Below, one piece after another: positions 1 to 5,645 of a stretch of 5,645 bases of DNA (position 1 is the stretch's first letter; each line of letters begins with the position of its first letter). A program made the position numbers and the translations under genes. This DNA is from Chloroflexota bacterium (lineage in GTDB: Bacteria > Chloroflexota > Limnocylindria > QHBO01). A model generated the notes under the pieces. It was not told where the DNA came from and searched no databases. It was given only the letters and a program-made list of their open reading frames with translations. The DNA is taken from NCBI GenBank assembly GCA_031177555.1, contig JAPSGM010000133.1:1-5645 (forward strand), written 5' to 3'.

Positions 1-569
1 CCAGCGCCGCCGCCCTCGCCGCCGCTGCCGCCGGGCGCGGCGACGGGGCTGCGCGAGTCGGGCGCAGGCTCGGCGGCTCCCTTCGGCCGGGCCGCGGGCG
101 TGGCGACGGACAGGTGGACGAGGTCGTCGGCGGCCGCTCCGCCCGATGAGGTCGGTGCGGGCTCCCTGGACCCGGTACGTCCATTCGGCGTGGGCGCGGG
201 GTCGTCCACGACGGTGATCGCCGGACCCGGCAGGCTCGGCCGCGGCCCCTTCTCCGGGGCGGCGTGGAAGGTCAGCGCCCAGCTGCCGACCGGCACCAGC
301 GTGCTGCCGCTCCATGTCCCGTCGGTGGCCGTACCCGAGGTGAGCTGGAGCGGGACCTGGAGCGAGCCGACCTGGGCGGTGATCCCCGCGGCCGGGTTGC
401 CGGCGCTCGACACGTAGCGCACCGAGAGGTGGAACCGCGTCAGCGTGGTCCCGTCGGTGGGAAAGGCAACCGGCTCGCTCAGCCGGTTCGGCGGAGCCGC
501 GACCACGACCGACGGCGCCCCCCACAGGAGCGCCGCCACGAGCGCCGTGAAGAGCGCGGCGCCCCTCAC
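1..569 (-). CDS. Predicted secreted/surface protein with Ig-like domain (3' end missing)
   Basis: I do not recognise this as a named family. The reverse strand reads open from a GTG at 569 to the window edge, giving 189 residues with no stop. Residues 1-25 look like a Sec signal peptide: Arg2, a hydrophobic core (ALFTALVAALLWG) and an Ala-rich cleavage region near A24/A25. Residues about 33-121 resemble a beta-sandwich, Ig-like extracellular domain, with alternating hydrophobic residues, FHLSVRY near 46-52, a DGTW turn at 83-86 and W97. From about 122 the chain becomes a Pro/Ala/Gly/Ser-rich linker, ending in a Gly-rich run at the edge. What follows (anchor, second domain or stop) is not visible. 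The start is supported by a GAGG seven bases upstream and by a GTGA overlap with the stop of the cyclic di-GMP gene, which implies translational coupling. A role at the cell surface, perhaps linked to cyclic di-GMP signalling, is inference only. Confidence 0.72.
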   Translation of the reverse strand, partial: MRGAALFTALVAALLWGAPSVVVAAPPNRLSEPVAFPTDGTTLTRFHLSVRYVSSAGNPAAGITAQVGSLQVPLQLTSGTATDGTWSGSTLVPVGSWALTFHAAPEKGPRPSLPGPAITVVDDPAPTPNGRTGSREPAPTSSGGAAADDLVHLSVATPAARPKGAAEPAPDSRSPVAAPGGSGGEGGGA

Positions 570-2395
570 CCGGCCGCCTCGTGAACTCCCCCGCCGCGCT
601 GTGCTCTCCGCCGCCGCGGAGCCGGCGCCTCCAGCGGCCCGATCGGCCGCGGATGGCCGGCATGGCCGTTCCCCCTGCGCCGCTGCTTGCCCGTCCCGGC
701 CACCGACATCGGCTCGGCCACCGGCATCGGCTCGGCCATCGGCATCGGCTCGGCCATCGGCTCGTGATGCGGGTGGACGTGCTCCTCCAGGCGCCGCGTC
801 AGCGACGTCTTCGGCGTCCGGGCCAGCGGCGTCGAGGCCAAGACCTTGGCGGCGGCCCGCACGTCGATGCGTTCCAGGCCACCGCGCGCCCGCTCGTGCA
901 GCCGGTAGACCTCCTCGAGGCCGTCCGGCGGGACGCCATCGGCGTAGATGCTGCAGAACAGGTCGACCACGTCGGGATCGAACTGCGTGCCGGCGTGGCG
1001 CTGCAGCTCGTCGAGCGCCCCTACGTGGGTCTGGGCCGGCTTGTACGGGCGGTCGTGGACCATGGCGTGGTACGCGTCGGCGACGGCGACGATGCGCGCC
1101 CCCAGCGGGATCTCGTTCCCCCTGAGCCCGTGCGGATAGCCGCCGCCGTTGTAGCGCTCGTGGTGGTGCAGCACGACCGGGATGGCCTCGCGCAGCGACG
1201 ATGCCTGCTCCAGGATCACTTGGCCGATGCGTGGGTGCTCGCCGATGGCCTGCCACTCCCCGTCGGACAGCGAGGTCGGCTTGTCCAGGATCTCCGACGG
1301 GACGGCCAGCTTGCCCAGGTCGTGGAGCAGGCTGGCGATGCGGATGCGCTCGATCTCCTCCCGCGGCAGGCCCAGCTGCAGCGCCATCCCGGTCGCCAGC
1401 GAGGCGATCATGTCCGACGGGCGGCCCCGGTGATGGGGCTGCGGGGCGAGCACCGAGGCCAGCGCCTCGGTGGCGGTGTCGCTGGCCCACTGTCCGATGG
1501 CGGCCGCGGCGGCGCGGTGCTCGTGCGAGATCGGCGCGCGGCGGACCGGCGCGCTCTCGTCGACGTTGCGATAGACGTAGATCCGGTTGCGGCCGAGCGA
1601 CTTGGCGGCGTACATGGCGGCATCGGCCTGGTCGACCAGCGCGTCGACCTGCAGCTGCGATCCGACGTCGCCGGCGATGCCGGCGCTGATGGTGACTTGC
1701 ATGGTCTGCTTGCCCGCAATGAGCATCGGCTGCTGGGCGACCAGCGAGCGCAGCTTCTCGGCCAGGACGGCTGCCTCCTCGGGCGCGGTCTCGGGGAGGA
1801 TGAGCATGAACTCCTCGCCGCCGTAGCGGCCGAACATGTCCGAGGCGCGGACGCTGTCCGAGATCAGCGAGGCGATCTGGCGCAGCACGGCGTCGCCCGA
1901 GTTGTGGCCGAAGGTGTCGTTGATCGGCTTGAAGCGGTCGATGTCGATGAACGCGACCGACAGCCACTTGTGGTGACGGGTGGCGCGCTCGACCTCGGCC
2001 ACCAGTGTGGTGAGCAGCGTCTCGCGGTTGGCGACGCCGGTGAGCCGGTCATGGGTGGCGCGCGCCTCAACCTGCAGGAAGGCGCCGGAGGCGGCGTTGA
2101 ACGCGCGGGCCAGCCGGCGCTCGGCTGGCACGCCCGACTCCCGGAAGCGAACGGGCCGGTCGGCGTGGAGCGTCTCCTCGAGGGCGTGCGCCAGTCGATT
2201 CAGGCGCCAGCCGAAGTAGCTCCAGGCGAGCAGCATCATCGAGCTCATGCCGGCCAGCAGGGCCAGGCTGGTGAGCACCAGGTGGACGGTGCGTTCTTCG
2301 GCGGTCGCGCCTGCCTCAGCCGCGGCGACCACGGTCAGCAGCAGCGCGACGGGCAGGGGTGCAAGGAATCCAAGCGCTCTCGCCAGGCGGAGCAT
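566..2395 (-). CDS. Membrane-bound GGDEF/HD-GYP cyclic di-GMP enzyme
   Basis: This 609-residue protein probably both makes cyclic di-GMP from GTP (GGDEF) and hydrolyses it (HD-GYP) at the inner membrane. Two hydrophobic helices (about 7-28 and 38-60) are joined by a loop of only about ten residues, so there is no periplasmic sensor domain. A HAMP-like linker follows (about 62-110). The GGDEF domain (about 115-278) has DRLTG at 116-120, metal-binding D151, GHNSGD at 163-168, active-site GGEEF at 192-196 and an intact inhibitory RxxD site (R183, D186) five residues before it. The HD-GYP domain (about 320-490) has HDLGK at 358-362, H387, HHE at 411-413, GYP at 419-421 and D440. The usual first histidine (the GHS..V motif) is replaced by P326, while H321/H322 lie just upstream. 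Residues beyond about 525 form a basic, Pro/Met-repeat tail that looks disordered. The ATG has a strong GGAGGGTG site just upstream. Domain identity is near certain; which activity dominates is not decidable here. Confidence 0.95.
   Translation of the reverse strand: MLRLARALGFLAPLPVALLLTVVAAAEAGATAEERTVHLVLTSLALLAGMSSMMLLAWSYFGWRLNRLAHALEETLHADRPVRFRESGVPAERRLARAFNAASGAFLQVEARATHDRLTGVANRETLLTTLVAEVERATRHHKWLSVAFIDIDRFKPINDTFGHNSGDAVLRQIASLISDSVRASDMFGRYGGEEFMLILPETAPEEAAVLAEKLRSLVAQQPMLIAGKQTMQVTISAGIAGDVGSQLQVDALVDQADAAMYAAKSLGRNRIYVYRNVDESAPVRRAPISHEHRAAAAAIGQWASDTATEALASVLAPQPHHRGRPSDMIASLATGMALQLGLPREEIERIRIASLLHDLGKLAVPSEILDKPTSLSDGEWQAIGEHPRIGQVILEQASSLREAIPVVLHHHERYNGGGYPHGLRGNEIPLGARIVAVADAYHAMVHDRPYKPAQTHVGALDELQRHAGTQFDPDVVDLFCSIYADGVPPDGLEEVYRLHERARGGLERIDVRAAAKVLASTPLARTPKTSLTRRLEEHVHPHHEPMAEPMPMAEPMPVAEPMSVAGTGKQRRRGNGHAGHPRPIGPLEAPAPRRRRAQRGGGVHEAAG
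577..580 (-). promoter_or_regulatory. Ribosome binding site for the secreted-protein gene
   Basis: Read on the minus strand, GAGG lies seven bases before the GTG at 569, inside the last codons of the upstream gene. It supports the GTG that overlaps the upstream stop codon as the true start. Confidence 0.5.
707..760 (-). repeat. Three tandem 18-bp repeats within the GGDEF/HD-GYP gene
   Basis: Three consecutive 18-bp units (707-724, 725-742, 743-760) differ by single bases. On the minus strand each unit starts CCGATGGCC or a one-base variant. They encode the six-residue period P-M/V-A-E-P-M over residues 546-563, in the C-terminal tail after the HD-GYP domain. This is coding low complexity: copy-number change by slippage would keep the reading frame. 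The reading frame supports the repeat being translated. Confidence 0.85.
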
Positions 2396-2396
2396 T

Positions 2397-2404
2397 CACC
2401 CTCC
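2397..2404 (-). promoter_or_regulatory. Strong Shine-Dalgarno site of the GGDEF/HD-GYP gene
   Basis: Read on the minus strand, GGAGGGTG ends one base before the ATG at 2395. The GGAGG core is four bases from the start codon, slightly close but a good anti-16S match. It decides the start of the 609-residue protein and implies a transcribed leader on this strand, in contrast to purF on the other side of the intergenic region. Confidence 0.7.
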
Positions 2405-2482
2405 AGTTGGACTCGGGATGTGTCGCCCGCAGGATGCCCGCGGCGGCCTCGCATCCGCCATGGCTCGATGGTCACGCGTTGC

Positions 2483-2525
2483 CCGCCCGCAACCAGCGCG
2501 GCGCCGCCGACGGCGCTGCGGGCGG
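2483..2525. repeat. Nested inverted repeat (hairpin) in the divergent intergenic region
   Basis: A perfect 9-bp inverted repeat (CCGCCCGCA at 2483-2491, TGCGGGCGG at 2517-2525) encloses a second stem, GCGCCG (2501-2506) with CGGCGC (2511-2516), closed by a four-base loop CCGA. The 3' arms are adjacent while the 5' arms are separated by nine bases, so the full structure has a one-sided bulge. Transcribed leftwards it would lie in the leader of the GGDEF/HD-GYP gene. It could be an operator or mRNA structure. In DNA this GC-rich chance hairpins are common, so function is unproven. Confidence 0.4.
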
Positions 2526-2642
2526 TGCGGTGCAGTACCTGGCCCGTACCCGCGTCCCATCGCGGTGGGCGCTCGCCAGTCATTACCCCGCGAACACTCG
2601 CTGCCAACTGCACGTCCGGCCGCGCGCCGCCGCCGGCCCGCG

Positions 2643-2648
2643 TATCAT
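2643..2648 (+). promoter_or_regulatory. Candidate -10 element of the purF operon
   Basis: TATCAT matches the sigma-70 consensus TATAAT at five of six positions and stands out in very GC-rich surroundings. It ends six bases before the purF GTG (2655), so transcription starting at the usual distance would begin at or within a base or two of the start codon. There is no convincing -35 hexamer about 17 bases upstream, and no Shine-Dalgarno sequence before the GTG. Both facts fit a leaderless transcript. Confidence 0.5.
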
Positions 2649-2654
2649 CGGGCC

Positions 2655-4124
2655 GTGCCCCAGCAGCCGGCGTACGAACCCCGCGGCCCACGGGAAGAGT
2701 GCGGCGTGGTGGGGATCCACGCGCCGGGAGCGCCGGTCGCCCGCCTCGCCTACGTCGGCCTGCACGCGCTCCAGCACCGCGGCCAGGAATCGGCCGGCAT
2801 CGCCGCCACCGACGGGGCGCGGCTGACGCTCCACAAGCGGTTGGGGCTGGTGAGCCAGGTCTTCGACGAGGAGACGCTGACCCGGCTGGAGCGCGACGGC
2901 AGCGAGGGGGCGGCGCGGGCGGCGATCGGGCACACGCGCTACTCGACCACCGGCAGCAACTCGCTGCCGAACGTGCAGCCGGTCTATGCCTCCTCCGACC
3001 TGGGCGAGCTGATGCTGGGGCACAACGGCAACCTGACCAACGCGACCTGGCTGCGCGACGCCCTGGCCGAGCAGGGCGTGGAGTTCGTGACGGCCAGCGA
3101 CACCGAGGTGCTCGCCAAGCTGATCGCCCACGCCCCGGGGCGGACCTGGGCGCAGCGGGTCGAGCAGGCCTTCCACCGCGCCACCGGCGCCTTCACTTTC
3201 ACGATGCTGACCGAGAGGGCGCTGGTCGCCGCCCGCGACCCGGTCGGATTCCGGCCGCTGGCGCTGGGCCGGCTGCCTGCGGCGAACGGCCATCCGGCCG
3301 GCTGGGCGGTGGCCTCGGAAAGCGCCGCGCTCGACGCCATGGGCGCCGACTTCGTGCGTGACGTGGAGGCGGGGGAGGTGCTCACCATCGACGAGGAAGG
3401 CGTCCATTCGCACCGCCCGCAGATCCCCGGGCGCCGCGAGCGGCTGTGCGTCTTCGAGTTCGTGTACCTGGCGCGACCGGACAGCGTCATCGGCGGGCGC
3501 CTGCTGTACGAGGCGCGCATGGCCATGGGCCGGCGCCTGGCGCTGGAGCACCCCGCCGACGCTGACCTGGTGATCCCGGTCCCCGACAGCGCCATCCCGG
3601 CCGCCATCGGCTACGCGGAGCAGTCCGGGCTGCCCTACCGCGAGGGCCTCATCAAGAACCGATACGTTGGCCGCACCTTCATCCAGCCGCAGCAGCGCTC
3701 GCGCGACCAGGCCGTGCAGATGAAGTTCAACCCGCTGCCTGAGGTGCTGGCCGGCAAGCGCGTGGTCGTCGTGGACGACTCGATCGTGCGCGGGACGACC
3801 ACCGCGCCCATCGTCGCGATGCTGCGGCGCGCCGGGGCGCGGGAGGTCCATGTCCGCATCCACTCGCCCCAGATGCGCTACCCGTGCTACTTCGGCGTCG
3901 ACACGGGGCGGCGCCAGGAGCTGATCGCCGCCACGCGCACGCTGGAGGAGATCCGACAGCGCATCGGCGCCGACTCGCTCGGCTACCTCTCGGAGGAGGG
4001 GCTGCTGGCGGCCGTCGCGCGGGAGGCCGACGGGGAGCGTCGTCACTGCACCGCCTGCTTCGACGGACGCTACCCGGTCGACGTGCCTCTGGACGTGGAC
4101 AAGTTCGCGCTGGAGCGCGGCTGA
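2655..4124 (+). CDS. purF: Amidophosphoribosyltransferase (PurF), [4Fe-4S] type
   Basis: PurF catalyses the first committed step of de novo purine synthesis: PRPP plus glutamine gives 5-phosphoribosylamine, glutamate and pyrophosphate, in the cytoplasm. From the GTG at 2655 the protein has 489 residues. The N-terminal Ntn-type glutaminase domain has nucleophile C16 in EECGVVGI, exposed after removal of a 15-residue propeptide, with HRGQESAGI at 41-49, HTRYSTTG at 93-100 and GHNGNLTN at 122-129. The phosphoribosyltransferase domain carries the PRPP loop VVVVDDSIVRGTT at 370-382. Four cysteines (C265, C411, C465, C468) match the [4Fe-4S] ligands of Bacillus subtilis PurF, so this is the cluster-containing, propeptide-processed type rather than the E. 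coli type. Upstream in-frame starts would add an Arg-rich extension unlike the family, so 2655 is preferred, though it lacks a Shine-Dalgarno site. It is the first gene of purF-purM-purN. Confidence 0.97.
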   Translation: MPQQPAYEPRGPREECGVVGIHAPGAPVARLAYVGLHALQHRGQESAGIAATDGARLTLHKRLGLVSQVFDEETLTRLERDGSEGAARAAIGHTRYSTTGSNSLPNVQPVYASSDLGELMLGHNGNLTNATWLRDALAEQGVEFVTASDTEVLAKLIAHAPGRTWAQRVEQAFHRATGAFTFTMLTERALVAARDPVGFRPLALGRLPAANGHPAGWAVASESAALDAMGADFVRDVEAGEVLTIDEEGVHSHRPQIPGRRERLCVFEFVYLARPDSVIGGRLLYEARMAMGRRLALEHPADADLVIPVPDSAIPAAIGYAEQSGLPYREGLIKNRYVGRTFIQPQQRSRDQAVQMKFNPLPEVLAGKRVVVVDDSIVRGTTTAPIVAMLRRAGAREVHVRIHSPQMRYPCYFGVDTGRRQELIAATRTLEEIRQRIGADSLGYLSEEGLLAAVAREADGERRHCTACFDGRYPVDVPLDVDKFALERG

Positions 4125-4125
4125 G

Positions 4126-5157
4126 GTGGGCGGCAGCTACCGCGAGGCCGGCGTCGACATCGACGAGGCGCGGCGCGCCGTCGAGCTCATCGGCCGGGCG
4201 GCGGCCTCGACCGCCACGCCTTCGGTCCTCGGCGGCGTCGGCGGATTCGGAAGCCTGTTCCGGTTCGACCCCGGACCCTACCCGGAGCCGGTGCTCGTCG
4301 CTTCGACGGACAGCGTCGGGACCAAGCTGAAGGTGGCGCTCGCCCTTGGCCGCCACGACAGCATCGGCGTCGACGTGGTCAACCACTGCATCAACGACAT
4401 CGCGGTGCAGGGCGCGGACCCTCTCTTCTTCCTCGACTACATCGGCATCGGCACGCTTCGGGCGGAGGTAGTCCAGAAAATCGTCGGCGGCATCGCCGCT
4501 GCATGCTCCGCCGCCGGCGTGGCGCTGGTCGGCGGCGAGACGGCCGAGATGCCGGATCTGTACCGCGACGAGGACTACGACCTTGCCGGATTCGTGGTCG
4601 GCGTGGTGGCGCAGCGGGACGTCATCGACGGGAGTGGGGTGCAGGCGGGTGACGCGCTGCTCGGTATCCCCTCGTCCGGTCTGCACACCAACGGCTATTC
4701 GCTGGTGCGCCGCCTGCTGCGCCCGGACGAGTGGACCAAGACGGCACCCGGGTTGGAGCGGACCATCGGCGAGGAGCTGCTCGAGCCGCATCGGTCCTAC
4801 CTCGACGAGATCCGCGCCCTGCGGCGAGCGGTGCGCGCGGATGGCGGCGACCTGCTGGCGCTGGCCCACATCACCGGTGGCGGCTGGAGCGAGAACATCC
4901 CGCGCACGCTCCCGGCCGACCTGGCCGTCGAGGTCGAGTCCGGCTCGTGGCGCGTGCCGCCGATCTTCAGCCTCATCCAGCAGCGCGGCGACGTCGCGGA
5001 CGGGGAGATGGTGCGGACCTTCAACCTGGGCATCGGCCTCACCGCCGTCGTCCGGCCGGAGCTGGTGGACGCGGCCGTGGCCGCCGTCCCGGAGGCCGTG
5101 CGCGTCGGGACGGTGGTCCCGGCCGACCCGGAGCAGCAAAGGGTCGTCTTCCTGTGA
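4126..5157 (+). CDS. purM: Phosphoribosylformylglycinamidine cyclo-ligase (AIR synthetase, PurM)
   Basis: PurM uses ATP to close the imidazole ring, converting FGAM to aminoimidazole ribonucleotide, step 5 of purine synthesis. The 343 residues match the usual length (E. coli about 345) and align throughout with the family. Landmarks are SYREAGVDID at 4-13, GGVGGFGSLF at 36-45, the nucleotide-binding STDSVGTK at 60-67, NDIAVQGADPLFFLDY at 90-105, GGETAEMP at 136-143, SSGLHTNGYSLVR at 183-195, and TGGGWSENIPR and FNLGIG in the C-terminal half. The usual Gly before VGTK is Ser (S63), a mild difference from E. coli. The GTG start lies one base after the purF stop, with GGAG (4112-4115) ten bases upstream, so translation is probably coupled to purF. 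The next gene, purN, follows after 25 bases. Confidence 0.97.
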   Translation: MGGSYREAGVDIDEARRAVELIGRAAASTATPSVLGGVGGFGSLFRFDPGPYPEPVLVASTDSVGTKLKVALALGRHDSIGVDVVNHCINDIAVQGADPLFFLDYIGIGTLRAEVVQKIVGGIAAACSAAGVALVGGETAEMPDLYRDEDYDLAGFVVGVVAQRDVIDGSGVQAGDALLGIPSSGLHTNGYSLVRRLLRPDEWTKTAPGLERTIGEELLEPHRSYLDEIRALRRAVRADGGDLLALAHITGGGWSENIPRTLPADLAVEVESGSWRVPPIFSLIQQRGDVADGEMVRTFNLGIGLTAVVRPELVDAAVAAVPEAVRVGTVVPADPEQQRVVFL

Positions 5158-5182
5158 GGCGCTCCACCGGCCGCGGGTCGGG

Positions 5183-5645
5183 ATGAGGCTGGGGGTCCTG
5201 GCCTCGGGCCGCGGCTCGAACCTGGAGGCGGTGCTCCGGGCGGTGGGCAACGGTGACCTGCCGCACGTGGAGCCGGTGCTCGTGGTCTCGAACCGGCCCG
5301 GCGCCCGCGCCCTGGCCGTGGCCGCCGCGCACGGGGTCCCGACGCGGCTCGAGCGGCGCTCGGACCATCCCTCACCCGGCGGGCGCGACGCCGCCATCGG
5401 CCGGGCACTGGCCGATTCGGGCGCGGAACTTGCGCTGCTGGCCGGGTATGACCAGCTGCTGCACCGGTCCTACTTCGACGCGTTCCTGGGACGGACGATC
5501 AACATCCATCCCAGCCTGCTGCCAAGGCACGGTGGCAGGGGCATGATGGGACTCGCCGTGCACGCCGCCGTGCTGCGGGCCGGGGACCGCGAGACCGGCG
5601 TGACGCTGCACGAGGTGACGCCGGATCTCGACGCGGGGCCCATCC
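5183..5645 (+). CDS. purN: Phosphoribosylglycinamide formyltransferase (PurN), 3' end missing
   Basis: PurN transfers a formyl group from 10-formyltetrahydrofolate to GAR, giving FGAR (step 3 of purine synthesis). The window holds 154 codons of a protein usually about 190-215 residues long; the rest lies beyond the right edge. The N-terminal phosphate-binding loop is ASGRGSNL (7-14). The catalytic trio of the family is present: N107 and H109 in NIHPSLLP (107-114), and D150 in LDAGP (149-153). The folate-pocket segment reads AGYDQLL (87-93) where E. coli has AGFMRIL, so the position of E. coli R90 is Gln. The ATG comes 25 bases after the purM stop; the preceding GC-rich sequence contains no clear Shine-Dalgarno match, suggesting translation by coupling or a weak site. 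Identity is firm from motifs and operon position. Confidence 0.95.
   Translation, partial: MRLGVLASGRGSNLEAVLRAVGNGDLPHVEPVLVVSNRPGARALAVAAAHGVPTRLERRSDHPSPGGRDAAIGRALADSGAELALLAGYDQLLHRSYFDAFLGRTINIHPSLLPRHGGRGMMGLAVHAAVLRAGDRETGVTLHEVTPDLDAGPI

Larger units (their letters stand above)
2396..2654. other. Divergent intergenic region
   Basis: These 259 bp separate the start codons of the minus-strand cyclic di-GMP gene and the plus-strand purF. Promoters for both directions must lie here or just inside the genes. On the plus strand a good -10 hexamer abuts purF. For the minus strand I see only a weak candidate, TTGGCA (2602-2607) with TAATGA (2580-2585) 16 bases downstream; its -10 match is poor. 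A nested inverted repeat sits at 2483-2525. No small gene, tRNA or riboswitch fold was recognised. Confidence 0.6.

Noticed and set aside
2580..2607. Minus-strand TTGGCA / TAATGA pair as promoter of the GGDEF/HD-GYP gene
   Set aside because: The -35 and the 16-base spacing are reasonable, but the -10 hexamer matches the consensus poorly and lies about 185 bases from the start codon. It is too weak to annotate as a promoter.
2247..2654. N-terminal extension of purF from upstream in-frame starts
   Set aside because: The added residues would be Arg-rich and overlap the divergent gene, and they would place the catalytic cysteine far from the N terminus, unlike the family.
2335..2691. A 118-codon minus-strand open frame spanning the divergent intergenic region
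   Set aside because: It overlaps the starts of both neighbouring genes, covers the candidate purF promoter and has no recognisable features.
581..3361. A very long plus-strand open frame (over 900 codons) antisense to the GGDEF/HD-GYP gene and running into purF
   Set aside because: It mirrors the codon pattern of the real genes on the other strand or frame. Its translation is Arg/Ala/Gly/Val-rich with no recognisable domain, as expected in GC-rich DNA where stops are rare.
2583..4046. A 487-codon minus-strand open frame antisense to purF
   Set aside because: purF is certain from its motifs, and the antisense product shows only His/Arg/Val/Gln-rich low complexity with no family signature.
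3727..5397. A 556-codon minus-strand open frame antisense to purF, purM and purN
   Set aside because: It crosses three confirmed plus-strand genes and has no domain or plausible ribosome site; it is a compositional shadow.

Overview
The window is very GC-rich, densely coded bacterial chromosome holding five protein genes in two divergent blocks. Codons are strongly GC-biased at the third position and GTG is used freely as a start. High GC, a [4Fe-4S]-type PurF, the purF-purM-purN order and a GGDEF/HD-GYP protein resembling those of soil and freshwater lineages would fit Chloroflexota (Limnocylindria-like) or a deep Actinomycetota relative. That placement is inference from general sequence character, not a measured result.

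Left block, minus strand (1-2395): a 609-residue inner-membrane protein with two transmembrane helices, a HAMP-like linker, a GGDEF domain and an HD-GYP domain. It should make and/or break cyclic di-GMP. Its stop codon overlaps, in the form GTGA, the start of a second gene running off the left edge. That gene encodes a predicted secreted or surface protein with a signal peptide, one beta-rich Ig-like domain and a Pro/Ala/Gly-rich tail. The two are probably co-transcribed and translationally coupled.

Middle (2396-2654): a 259-bp divergent intergenic region with a nested inverted repeat near its centre. At its right end a TATCAT hexamer lies six bases before the purF GTG, which suggests a leaderless purF mRNA.

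Right block, plus strand (2655-5645): purF, purM and purN, three enzymes of de novo purine synthesis. PurF makes phosphoribosylamine from PRPP and glutamine (step 1), PurN formylates GAR (step 3; cut by the window end), and PurM closes the imidazole ring to give AIR (step 5). purF and purM are separated by one base, and purM and purN by 25 bases, as in an operon.

I saw no mobile element, CRISPR array, tRNA or rRNA, and no clear novel multi-gene system. The most unusual points are a replaced metal-ligand histidine in the HD-GYP domain, the GTGA-coupled secreted protein, the apparently leaderless purF and the intergenic hairpin.
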